Positions 18,763 to 26,825 of a DNA stretch of 29,331 nucleotides are shown one piece after another. Position 1 is the stretch's first letter, and each line of letters begins with the position of its first letter. This DNA is from a virus. Both the position numbers and the translations under genes were made by a program. The notes under the pieces were generated by a model. It made no database searches. It had not been told where the DNA came from and saw nothing but the letters and a program-made list of their open reading frames with translations. The stretch spans positions 1-29,331 of IMG/VR virus record IMGVR_UViG_3300025759_000479; one strand, 5' to 3'.

Positions 18763-21137
18763 TACTGCATGAGCCTAATGGTTTCAACCTCTGGCATTAT
18801 ATCTCTATTATCAAATCTCTTGCTTGCATACTCATCAAGCCCTGGATTTTTAGCTAAAATTAATTCATATAAATTAGCCATGTCGATGTAAATTGGATTG
18901 CCGTCTGGATCACCAAAAGCTAATTCTTCGTTGCCAAACAATCTAAATATTTCGCCAGACAACATAGCTTTGGTGTTATCAACAAATTTAAGGTTGCTAG
19001 TAACAAATTGATCATAAGAATATGGCTGACTACCACGTCCTATATTTTCTATATTATTACCATCACGATCTACTAGGTTTGCTTCAATATCCTCTATTGT
19101 TGCAAATCTAAATAAATTATCTTCAAAATCATCACGTTTAATGTTGGAAGGTATAGCATGTTTTACTCCTTTATATTCAACAATACCTCCATACTCGCCT
19201 TGTTGTCCAGCAGCTAATTTAAGCGCTTTTTCATACAGGTCAGTATCAAACTCATCAAAGTCTTTTGTTTTTAAAGCATAATAAATTTTAATTGCTGATT
19301 CAGTAACAATGCCACGTTCATTTTGCGTAAAAGCATCACCTAAAACATCAGCTTCAGTTGTTCTCATGTCTGACGTTTCCATTACATATTTAGCTTTATC
19401 ACCAGCAACGCCTAAATCTATAAGGTTGCCAACGGCTAATAACTCACTAGCTTCCATGCTTGGATTTGGCGATCTCATAGCATCATTCATTAAGTTACCA
19501 ATGTGCGCTAATGAAGTATTTTTTTCGCCAAGCTCTTGGAATATTTGATATGAATTACCGCCAAACGTATCAACTAAATACCCAGCATATTGCATTTGTT
19601 GCCCTACTTTTTCTGTCGGTGTCAGGCTGGGTGTTTGTGTGATTTGATTAAATTGATTGCTATAATAACTAACTTCTTCTTTGCTAAATAAATTAGCATT
19701 AGCTAGTCCAAAATCTTCAGCAAATTTTTCTACAACAGCTTTTCGTTTAGCAATCTTACGCGCCATACCATCTCGATACTCTGGATCAATAAGCATATTA
19801 GAGTCTACATATAGTGGCTCAATTTCTGATTTGTATTTAATATTTTTCTTAAGGTATTCAATAGGAGTTTCTTCTATTTCCTTAATAACTTGTTTTCTCA
19901 TCTTATCAGCATGCTGCAATATAGCATCTTCATAGATAGTATTTTGTTCACCGCCATATTGTGTTTGTATTTTTGTCATAGCTGCATCAAAACCAGCTTC
20001 GTTATAAGGCGAACTAGAATATACAACTTCATTAATTAATTGCTTACCAAAAATAATGTCAGCTTGAATTTGTTGTTTGTCGTCAAAATCATATCCAGAC
20101 AGTTGTGACAAATCAGTCAAGTTTCCATTGCTAACAGTTTTATCCATCTCTGATAATGAAAATGTTAGTGTTTTGTTTGATACGCTAGAACTAATTTCTA
20201 GTTTTTCCATTGCTGTGCTAACAGCAGATTGTAATGAGTTTTGTCTATCTGGTAATAAATTAGCAAAATAATTTGTGTAGCGGCCAGCCTTAGTTTCATT
20301 TTGCATTATTCTTTCAACTTCTTCTTTAGAGGCTCCAGCAGCAAAATACTCTTTAGCAATTTGATCAGCAACAGCTGCTTCTTCAACTTTATCTAATTTA
20401 CTTCTAAATGCGTTCATGTTTTCTGTTTGTTTGCCAGTAATAGCAAACGCATCAAACGCGTCTTCCTCAAGCATATCTCGATGAGCTAGTAATAAGGTTG
20501 GATCGGTATTGTTATAAACAAATTGAGTGTAATTTTTAGCACCAGCAGTAATAAATTTATCAACAGTAAATTGCGCTTCTTTTTCTGCTCGATCACCTAA
20601 CTCTTTTAAAATAGCTTTATAGTTTGTTTTTGTGTAAGTTGTTGCAGAAGTTTGGAACTTCATGCCTTCATCTGGATCTATATTAAATACAACATTAGCA
20701 TAGCCTTTTGTAGGAGCTTCTAATTCTGCTCGTATTTGTTGTGGATCAGTAATCTTTCCTTCTTTAACTTGCTGTAATACATTTTGTTGATGGTTTTCTA
20801 ACTCACCTAGCAAATCAATACGTGATTGATGTCCATACATTTTTTTAAGCGTTTTATTGTATGTTTTGCCGCCTTGTAAAAATTGATTAACAGCACTTTC
20901 ACCATTACGCTCTGCATTTTGATAGTCTTTAATTGATAGTGGGTTATTAATACTAAACTCAATACCTTTTTCGATGGCGTATTTTCCAGCTTCTTCTGCC
21001 GTATAAGCTGTCAATTGATCTAACATAGACTGCATAGATTTACTTGCCGTAATTGCAGCATCTATATTTTCTGTGCCAGCCATAGGCACACCTTCGGTTA
21101 AATACTTTTGCCTTTCATATTTGGGTAATTCAGCCAT
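18762..21137 (-). CDS. Internal virion (ejection) protein, T7 gp15-position
   Basis: This 791-residue protein starts at an ATG overlapping the previous stop (TAATG). It is almost wholly helical and charged, with no signal, membrane span or transglycosylase motif. The N-terminal stretch AAITASKSMQSMLDQLTAYT and long heptad-like parts (EELESKK-type regions around residues 250-330) suggest a coiled-coil assembly. In T7-like phages the gene after the gp14-like protein encodes the ejectosome tunnel subunit gp15, and this protein has the same place and similar length. Assignment rests on order, size and composition. Confidence 0.65.
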   Translation of the reverse strand: MAELPKYERQKYLTEGVPMAGTENIDAAITASKSMQSMLDQLTAYTAEEAGKYAIEKGIEFSINNPLSIKDYQNAERNGESAVNQFLQGGKTYNKTLKKMYGHQSRIDLLGELENHQQNVLQQVKEGKITDPQQIRAELEAPTKGYANVVFNIDPDEGMKFQTSATTYTKTNYKAILKELGDRAEKEAQFTVDKFITAGAKNYTQFVYNNTDPTLLLAHRDMLEEDAFDAFAITGKQTENMNAFRSKLDKVEEAAVADQIAKEYFAAGASKEEVERIMQNETKAGRYTNYFANLLPDRQNSLQSAVSTAMEKLEISSSVSNKTLTFSLSEMDKTVSNGNLTDLSQLSGYDFDDKQQIQADIIFGKQLINEVVYSSSPYNEAGFDAAMTKIQTQYGGEQNTIYEDAILQHADKMRKQVIKEIEETPIEYLKKNIKYKSEIEPLYVDSNMLIDPEYRDGMARKIAKRKAVVEKFAEDFGLANANLFSKEEVSYYSNQFNQITQTPSLTPTEKVGQQMQYAGYLVDTFGGNSYQIFQELGEKNTSLAHIGNLMNDAMRSPNPSMEASELLAVGNLIDLGVAGDKAKYVMETSDMRTTEADVLGDAFTQNERGIVTESAIKIYYALKTKDFDEFDTDLYEKALKLAAGQQGEYGGIVEYKGVKHAIPSNIKRDDFEDNLFRFATIEDIEANLVDRDGNNIENIGRGSQPYSYDQFVTSNLKFVDNTKAMLSGEIFRLFGNEELAFGDPDGNPIYIDMANLYELILAKNPGLDEYASKRFDNRDIMPEVETIRLMQ

Positions 21138-21799
21138 TAGTAAGGTGCTCCATAACTTTGATAGCTCGGACTAACATTTCTAAAGTCTGGCCCAATATCA
21201 TAATCAGGTAATGCGGCATTGCCTCCGTAAAGATCAGAATATTCACTACCATATAATTGTGTTTGTGTTTCATATCCTCTATATCCATCAACGGTGCTTA
21301 CAGCTTCTGGATCACCTGGAACAAATGTTTCACCCATAATGTATGCAGCAGAGCCCAAACCTTTTAAAAATCCAGCAAATCCAGATGACTCATAATAATC
21401 AGCAGAATCATTAAGTATTTGTGCTTGAATTTCGCCAAATGTTTTAAAACGTTGCTCTTGTGCGCGTAAGTTCATTAAGTCTGAGCCTAAGTTACTTTCA
21501 TTGTATTGGGCCACAACAGCTGCCGATCCACTAAATGGATCAATATTCCCAGCAGCCCCACGAGCTAACAATGATGCTGCAACTCTTTGTTGTTTTTTTG
21601 CCAGTTCTACACCTTGTTGCCTAGCATTTAATGCTTTTACATCAGCCTCTAACTGTGTTTGTTTTGCCTTAAGACGACTTGCGCTAGCAGCATACAATCC
21701 TTGTTGCCAAGATTGTAATCCACTTGCTACAGCTGAAACAGCACTAAATACACTTAAATAAGGTTTTGCAGCGGTATAAGCTGCCATTACGGTTTCCAT
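21137..21799 (-). CDS. Small internal virion protein, T7 gp14-like
   Basis: This 220-residue protein has its ATG at 21799, right after the nozzle stop and eight bases after GGAGAG. Residues 1-30 contain hydrophobic Ala/Ser helix (YLSVFSAVSAVASGLQSW), then a long Gln/Ala coiled coil (KQTQLEADVKALNARQQGVE) with basic residues, a Gly-rich segment and a Tyr-rich tail (YETQTQLYGSEYSDLYGG). This matches T7 gp14-type ejection proteins, which enter the outer membrane first. Its place just after the tail nozzle supports this. It ends with a one-base overlap to the next ejection gene. Confidence 0.7.
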   Translation of the reverse strand: METVMAAYTAAKPYLSVFSAVSAVASGLQSWQQGLYAASASRLKAKQTQLEADVKALNARQQGVELAKKQQRVAASLLARGAAGNIDPFSGSAAVVAQYNESNLGSDLMNLRAQEQRFKTFGEIQAQILNDSADYYESSGFAGFLKGLGSAAYIMGETFVPGDPEAVSTVDGYRGYETQTQLYGSEYSDLYGGNAALPDYDIGPDFRNVSPSYQSYGAPY

Positions 21800-23776
21800 T
21801 TATCTCTCCTGTGTTACAGCTACTTTATATTCTAAACCAAGTAACGTCATTTTTAATGGCGAGCTTTGCGTTACTGTTATTTGTCCTTCTGTATTATAAC
21901 CTCTAATACCATTTAAAGTCTTTGTTCCTGTAAATTCTGGAACAGCAACATCTAAAGCTCCAGCCCCTAAACTACGTATAGGTACTAAGTTGTCATTAAT
22001 AACTATGTTTTGTGTGTTGTATAACAAAGCATTAACTTCAACAATACGTTTTTTCTTGGCAATTCTTGTGCCTGTAGCTACTTTAACGTTTAAAGGCATT
22101 GTTTTAATTTGAACGTCAATAGGCAATCCAACCTCAGAAGATGTCGTAGGTGGATTTACAAATGTCACAGCGCTATCGGCTGTTTGGTCTAGCTCAACAT
22201 AACCATCAGAAATGACATTGACAGTTGCGCCATCAATGTGTGACATATCTAAGCTAGTTGCTGTTGTGCCTTGTTTAGCACAATCTGTTAAATAATTATC
22301 ATCAAAGACCTCTACATAATATTTATCAACACCATTGTCATCTCTCTTAACAACTGTATAAATATCAGTTAGATCAACACCTACATCAATATATGAACCT
22401 ACTGTTGTCCATTCTGAAGGAGCAATAACATTTTGTAATCTTAATAATGAAAACACGGCAATAGAACCATCGTCTTCATTTACAATAAGTAATAAATCAT
22501 TTTCATCTGTAGCAACTGCTCGACGCAAATCCATGCTCTTTGGATTTTTTAATAAATGACCAGCTAATAAAGATATTTTAGAAGTTATGTAAGTTAATTG
22601 TGTATCAGAGTAAGCAATTTCAGATAACGCCTTGCCTTGTCTTTGCACAAACAATATGCCTGATTCTAATTGCTTAACACGCACGCCTTCTCTTGTGCCG
22701 TTACGTGATGTAGATGACAAGAAAAAGTCTGAAGGTGTAATCGGTGTTAACCCTTCTTGCGGAACATAGAACTCACCACCCGTAGTAAATACTTGAAGAT
22801 CACGACCACTAATAATATCAACGATAGCATTAAAAGTATTAGTATCAAGAGTAGCTTCAACAGCGTCATCGTCTAGTCCTTCCACAGCTTCAAAGTCAAA
22901 ATATAATCCAACCTTAGAACCCCATATAGTTGACGGACGATCACGTGATCCGCCAAAAAATAAACGTCCCTGATGGAATGTAACAGATCTTGGCCAACCA
23001 CGTGTTGCAGACCACACAGCCTCATATCCCGTTTCCAACTCCCAGTCACCGCTTGCAATAGCTGAGGTGTCAAAGAAAGGAAATTCAGTTACTGCATTAA
23101 CTACGGTAGTGCTTACATATTCAACAATTTTTGCTCGCCCTTGAGGTGAAGCATTAATGTATTGTCCAACGTGACCACTATTAAATACAGCTGAGCCAGC
23201 AGTAAGCGTTACCTTCCCAGTTACATCGCTTGGTGTTAATGTTGTAGCTGGATTGCTTGTAGATAATGTAAATGCGTATTTAGGTGTAGAGTCAAATGTT
23301 ATATTTGAAATAGTCCATGAGCTATCTGAGCCTCCACGAACAATCTTAATTGGTCGAAAATCATAATCCACAATAATTAACGTATCAGCAGATTGAGTCC
23401 AGCACATATGTTCTAAATGAGAACCAGTTAAACTATATCCTGTTGTATCTAGATAATCATTTCCTGATCCATTAATATTAGTAATAAGAACTTTGTCTTT
23501 GTAAACATACATTCTGTTGCTTGTAAAACACAACATATAGCTGTCTTCAACAGAAAATTCAAACGCTACAAGGCGCACGCCATTAGCTGGAGTGCCTCCT
23601 ATTTCATTAATAAATTTTGATCCTGGTCGTCGCTTAACGCCACCTTGAGGCTGGCAAATAACATTTTTAGCTGTTTCTAATGCGTTATCATAAGCCTTTA
23701 AATCAACACGCGCTCTAACTAATGGATCAAGCTCACCCGTTGTAAAATTAGTTTGAATTTCTACAAAGCGAGCCAT
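21800..23776 (-). CDS. Tail nozzle / tubular protein B (gp12-like)
   Basis: This 658-residue protein begins MARFVEIQTNFTTGELDPLV, then NVICQPQGGVKRRPGSKF. That N-terminus (NFTTGELDP, GGVKRRPGSKF) is typical of podoviral tail nozzle proteins. The rest is beta-rich, with propeller-like blades (RLFFGGSRDRPSTIWGSK, YFDFEAVEGLDDDAVEATLD, LFVQRQGKALSEIAYSDTQL). The nozzle forms the end of the tail tube and binds the fibres. It lies directly after the gp11-like adaptor with a one-base TAATG overlap, in the T7 order, and is followed by the ejection genes. The call is confident. Confidence 0.85.
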   Translation of the reverse strand: MARFVEIQTNFTTGELDPLVRARVDLKAYDNALETAKNVICQPQGGVKRRPGSKFINEIGGTPANGVRLVAFEFSVEDSYMLCFTSNRMYVYKDKVLITNINGSGNDYLDTTGYSLTGSHLEHMCWTQSADTLIIVDYDFRPIKIVRGGSDSSWTISNITFDSTPKYAFTLSTSNPATTLTPSDVTGKVTLTAGSAVFNSGHVGQYINASPQGRAKIVEYVSTTVVNAVTEFPFFDTSAIASGDWELETGYEAVWSATRGWPRSVTFHQGRLFFGGSRDRPSTIWGSKVGLYFDFEAVEGLDDDAVEATLDTNTFNAIVDIISGRDLQVFTTGGEFYVPQEGLTPITPSDFFLSSTSRNGTREGVRVKQLESGILFVQRQGKALSEIAYSDTQLTYITSKISLLAGHLLKNPKSMDLRRAVATDENDLLLIVNEDDGSIAVFSLLRLQNVIAPSEWTTVGSYIDVGVDLTDIYTVVKRDDNGVDKYYVEVFDDNYLTDCAKQGTTATSLDMSHIDGATVNVISDGYVELDQTADSAVTFVNPPTTSSEVGLPIDVQIKTMPLNVKVATGTRIAKKKRIVEVNALLYNTQNIVINDNLVPIRSLGAGALDVAVPEFTGTKTLNGIRGYNTEGQITVTQSSPLKMTLLGLEYKVAVTQER

Positions 23777-24390
23777 TAATACCTCACATCAATAAGTGAA
23801 AAGTCCTGTATTGCATTAGTGGGTTGTCCTTGTCCGTCAATTGTCATGGCAGTTCTCATATAGCCACCACGACCATTTTCTCCAGGAGTTCCTTGAGTGA
23901 TAACACGCCAATAGTCAGATCTGTCTAATTGGTCTGTAATAGGAATGGCTAAATGCCAAGCCATTTGATATTTCAATAATTGAACAAAAAAATGTGGGAG
24001 CGCATATTCTGGTACATTATATTGATAATCTACATAAACTTTTTCATAGTTTGTTAATATTTTGCTGCCTTGAATTGTATAATCACGCCTTGGCTGTGCA
24101 TAGGTAGAATCTGTATCATAGACAGCTCGTGGTCTGCCAATAATGTCTGATGGCAGTTGATATTCATATTTGTATTCATTAGCTGGAGTTGTAATAAGTC
24201 TTGACAGTTGAACTTTCTTAAATGAAAAAGACCACGGATAAGTGGCCATTGTTTTTATTTTAATGTCTGGATAAAGACGATCACACGTATTTGCTTCGTC
24301 AGTTCCTTCTGTAAAAGACGAAATTGGATTTGCACCTAACATTAAGAGTGCATCAGAACATATTTTAATATCGGTATCACCAGTTGCCAT
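23776..24390 (-). CDS. Tail adaptor / tubular protein A (gp11-like)
   Basis: This 204-residue protein begins MATGDTDIKICSDALLMLGA with a GGAGA ribosome site. Typical gp11 features are CSDALLMLGANPISSFTEGT, YPWSFSFKKVQLSRL and the late YDTDSTYAQPRRDYTI followed by a strand-rich part. It is the ring that joins the portal to the nozzle. Its position between head and nozzle genes, and the order adaptor-nozzle-ejection proteins, match T7-like phages. The length is as usual for the family. It ends in a TAATG overlap with the nozzle gene. Confidence 0.85.
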   Translation of the reverse strand: MATGDTDIKICSDALLMLGANPISSFTEGTDEANTCDRLYPDIKIKTMATYPWSFSFKKVQLSRLITTPANEYKYEYQLPSDIIGRPRAVYDTDSTYAQPRRDYTIQGSKILTNYEKVYVDYQYNVPEYALPHFFVQLLKYQMAWHLAIPITDQLDRSDYWRVITQGTPGENGRGGYMRTAMTIDGQGQPTNAIQDFSLIDVRY

Positions 24391-24414
24391 TCATTATCTC
24401 CAAATGTGCAAATA

Positions 24415-24436
24415 GACGGGAGCATACACCCCCGTC
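24415..24436 (-). terminator. Hairpin between head and tail genes
   Basis: GACGGG / CCCGTC forms a six-base perfect stem with a ten-base loop, located 18 bases after the small head gene on the leftward transcript. It is followed only by mixed T-containing sequence, not a proper T-run. It could be a weak terminator or attenuator reducing tail gene expression relative to the capsid genes, or an RNase site. Confidence 0.45.
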
Positions 24437-24453
24437 ACATTGCATTTTACTAC

Positions 24454-24735
24454 TTAGTCAGCGTCAGCGACTGATAATGCTGTACCATCAGATACGTCAA
24501 CAACGCCAGAAGCATTAGAAAGCACAGTAACTAATGTTGATGTAGGAACAGAAGCGTCCCATACATGAATTAAGTCACCTACTTTTAATACTGTATGTGC
24601 ATCATTAAAGTAACCTGATGTATTAATATCAGCAAGAGCATCAGTACCAGGTGCTGTATAACTCCACATCTGAGGAGCATTACCAGCTTTAGACTGACCA
24701 CCGATAGGCTGTAGGTTGTCTTTTGAGTAAGCCAT
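24454..24735 (-). CDS. Small head protein downstream of capsid gene
   Basis: This 93-residue protein has a ribosome site AAGGAGAG. It begins MAYSKDNLQPIGGQSKAGNA and includes QMWSYTAPGTDALADI and VLKVGDLIHVWDAS, then a short beta-rich end. Proteins of this kind are encoded next to the major capsid gene in several podoviruses and are structural or decoration proteins. I infer this from position and beta-sandwich-like composition. It starts 17 bases after the capsid stop, and a hairpin follows it. Confidence 0.6.
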   Translation of the reverse strand: MAYSKDNLQPIGGQSKAGNAPQMWSYTAPGTDALADINTSGYFNDAHTVLKVGDLIHVWDASVPTSTLVTVLSNASGVVDVSDGTALSVADAD

Positions 24736-24752
24736 TATAATCTCTCCTTATC

Positions 24753-25595
24753 TTAAGATTCACGACATGTGAGTTGAACAATACCCTCAGCATCGATAGC
24801 AACCGCAGTAGCAGAAAGAAGTGTATTCACAAGGAATGAAGTCTTTTCTGGTACGTAGTTGATTTCTGTGCGAGGCGCGATACCTTCAGCATAGCCCATT
24901 GAGTCTTTGTGGAATGCCCAGATTGTTCTGTCTAAAGAACCATCAATAGCAAGACCACCCTCAGAGCGATCACCTAATACATGGAATTTAAAGCCTAAGA
25001 ATGTATCTACTTCACCAGATACTAAAGCTTTAACTGTATTGTAATCAGATGATGTTACAGCTGTTTCTGAAAGTAAAGAAGCTAATGAGTTAGCATGGAT
25101 AACCATATGACGATCCTGTGGAGGAACGTTACCTTTATCCAATAATTTTTTAGCTTCACGTAGTTTAGCTACGTTTAAGTTTGTATCAGTACCACCAATG
25201 TCATTAGAAACTGTTAATGATGTTGATGATGCTGTAAGTGCATCAAGAATAAGTTGATCTTGTCTACGACCGATTGCGTTCGCTAAAACTTGAACGAGCT
25301 CTTGTCTTTCGTCAAAATTAACTTTTTGTTGCATAAAGATGTCAGAATACTCAGCAGCATTCCAATCTTCAAGTGTTGCAGTTACTTGTGAAAAACTTAC
25401 ATTAAGTGGAGTAACGTCAGTTTGTGGTACACGAAGTGTAGCTGAACCTTTACCTACTTTAGGGAATTTCACAACTTCGCCCTCAACGCCGCGTCTCATG
25501 CGTGTAGCACCAACTAATTGTGATTTAGCTTGGTACGCCTGTTTAACTTCGGCATCAAAGAGCGTAACAAAAGCATTAGATAAACCAATAGCCAT
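24753..25595 (-). CDS. Major capsid protein
   Basis: This 280-residue protein has a strong ribosome site AAGGAG, fitting high expression. It begins MAIGLSNAFVTLFDAEVKQA. The body reads RMRRGVEGEVVKFPKVGKGS, then RVPQTDVTPLNVSFSQVTAT and FMQQKVNFDERQELVQVLAN, a layout I recognise from coat proteins of marine podoviruses of the HK97 fold. No protease site or accessory insertion is obvious. It sits immediately after the scaffold gene across a 173-base control region and is followed by the small head protein. The call is confident. Confidence 0.85.
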   Translation of the reverse strand: MAIGLSNAFVTLFDAEVKQAYQAKSQLVGATRMRRGVEGEVVKFPKVGKGSATLRVPQTDVTPLNVSFSQVTATLEDWNAAEYSDIFMQQKVNFDERQELVQVLANAIGRRQDQLILDALTASSTSLTVSNDIGGTDTNLNVAKLREAKKLLDKGNVPPQDRHMVIHANSLASLLSETAVTSSDYNTVKALVSGEVDTFLGFKFHVLGDRSEGGLAIDGSLDRTIWAFHKDSMGYAEGIAPRTEINYVPEKTSFLVNTLLSATAVAIDAEGIVQLTCRES

Positions 25596-25768
25596 GTTAT
25601 TCTCCTTATAGAAATTAATAAAAAATTAATCGCTTAGGTATGCCAGAGAGTCTGGGCCACGCTTGCTATTTACGATAGCCAACCGACAAGATTACTTGTG
25701 TCAAGGGTTGCAGACGCAATATGCCTTGCTCTTTTTTTACCACAGAACAAGGCACGATGCAATGATTA
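25596..25768 (-). promoter_or_regulatory. Intergenic control region upstream of the capsid gene
   Basis: This 173-base gene-free stretch has several elements on the leftward strand. A long hairpin (TGCCTTGTTC to GAGCAAGGCA, plus-strand 25722-25754) lies 15 bases after the scaffold stop, without a T-run. TTGACA (25704-25699 on the minus strand) has no good -10 at normal spacing. Further inverted repeats are ACAAG-ATTA-CTTGT and a GCCAGA/TCTGGGC hairpin. The capsid ribosome site AAGGAG follows. It may hold a late promoter or an RNA processing site that boosts capsid expression. Confidence 0.45.
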
Positions 25769-26560
25769 TTAGGCAAATACCTGTGCAAAGTATCGCTCTA
25801 CTTTTTGCCTAAATGCTGGATCAGTTTTATATCTAGGATCACCAACCATAGCATATACTTCTTCTTTGCTAGGCATATCACCATCAATAGTTGTTTCTAA
25901 AGGAACACGGCCTTCGTAAGATGCTCTTAATTTTTCCAAAGCAGAGATGCCACGCGCTGTGCCACCCATAATTTTAAATTCTTCAAAATCATCTTTAGTC
26001 CATATTCCTTTTTGAACTAAATTACCAGCCCATTTAACCATGCCATTAATACGTGCATCAGCATTAGGGCCAAGTGATTTTCGTTCTTCATCAAGGTTAA
26101 TTTCGTAAGTTTCTTGCTCCTGACTAGCCATATCAACAATATTACTTACAAGAGAGTCTAATGCTCCTTGGCTAATATTATTTTCTCTAGCCCACTCTAA
26201 TACATGACTCCTAACAGGATCATCTTCTGGAGTGTTACCAAAAGCAGCAACGTCATACTTACCATTTTCTGGCGCTTTATGCTTGCCTTGAGAGATTTGT
26301 TTGCGTAAATCTTTCCAAGATTTGACGAGCGCTTGCTCATCTTTCTTGTCATCTTTAATAAAGTTTTCTGGCCACCATTCTGGAATAGGATTTTCAGCAT
26401 CTTCTAATGCTTGCAATTCTTTTGGATCACGATGGTCAATTTCTACTTGTTGCGGATTGTCTGAGCTGGCTTCCTCAACTTCTGGTGTTGCATTATCGAG
26501 TAGGCCAGTTGCTTCTTGAGTTTCCTCTTGAACACTAGGCTCGATTGCTTCTTCGCTCAT
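25769..26560 (-). CDS. Scaffolding protein
   Basis: This 263-residue protein is very acidic at the start (MSEEAIEPSVQEETQEATGL) and continues with a charged, mostly helical body (DLRKQISQGKHKAPENGKYD, VRSHVLEWARENNISQGALD). Its short C-terminal region (KTDPAFRQKVERYFAQVFA) resembles the coat-binding helix typical of podoviral scaffolds. It lies between the portal and the capsid genes, as scaffold genes do. Scaffolds guide capsid assembly and then leave. No protease domain is fused. The start overlaps the previous stop by one base (TAATG). Confidence 0.8.
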   Translation of the reverse strand: MSEEAIEPSVQEETQEATGLLDNATPEVEEASSDNPQQVEIDHRDPKELQALEDAENPIPEWWPENFIKDDKKDEQALVKSWKDLRKQISQGKHKAPENGKYDVAAFGNTPEDDPVRSHVLEWARENNISQGALDSLVSNIVDMASQEQETYEINLDEERKSLGPNADARINGMVKWAGNLVQKGIWTKDDFEEFKIMGGTARGISALEKLRASYEGRVPLETTIDGDMPSKEEVYAMVGDPRYKTDPAFRQKVERYFAQVFA

Positions 26561-26823
26561 TATAGTTTCCTTGCTCTAATTAACCTTGCTTCTAAATCCT
26601 TAATGACACTATTCTGTCCTTCACGATAAAATGCGTAACTAGGATCGCTTCCTGGCAAGGCAACAGGTTGCTCAACAACTGCTTCGCGCAGCCATTTCAT
26701 TAATTTTTCACCATCTTCAGTTCCTAATACTCTTAGTGTAAGACGGTCTAGATCATCTTTTTTTTGATTAACGTCAGCTATTTCAAGAGGTAATGCTGAC
26801 TCTAAATCTTCCCAGCCAGCCAT
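26560..26823 (-). CDS. Bbp19-like small protein between portal and scaffold
   Basis: This 87-residue protein has a ribosome site AAGGAG. It reads MAGWEDLESALPLEIADVNQ, then LDRLTLRVLGTEDGEKLMKW and, after a Pro-rich turn, AFYREGQNSVIKDLEARLIR. The pattern (V-L-G-T-x-D-G then helix, then F-Y-x-x-G-x-N-S-V-I-x-x-L) matches small Bbp19-like proteins that lie between portal and scaffold genes in podoviruses such as Bordetella BPP-1. Function is not known; a packaging or portal-associated role is possible. It starts two bases after the portal stop. Confidence 0.6.
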   Translation of the reverse strand: MAGWEDLESALPLEIADVNQKKDDLDRLTLRVLGTEDGEKLMKWLREAVVEQPVALPGSDPSYAFYREGQNSVIKDLEARLIRARKL

Positions 26824-26825
26824 AA

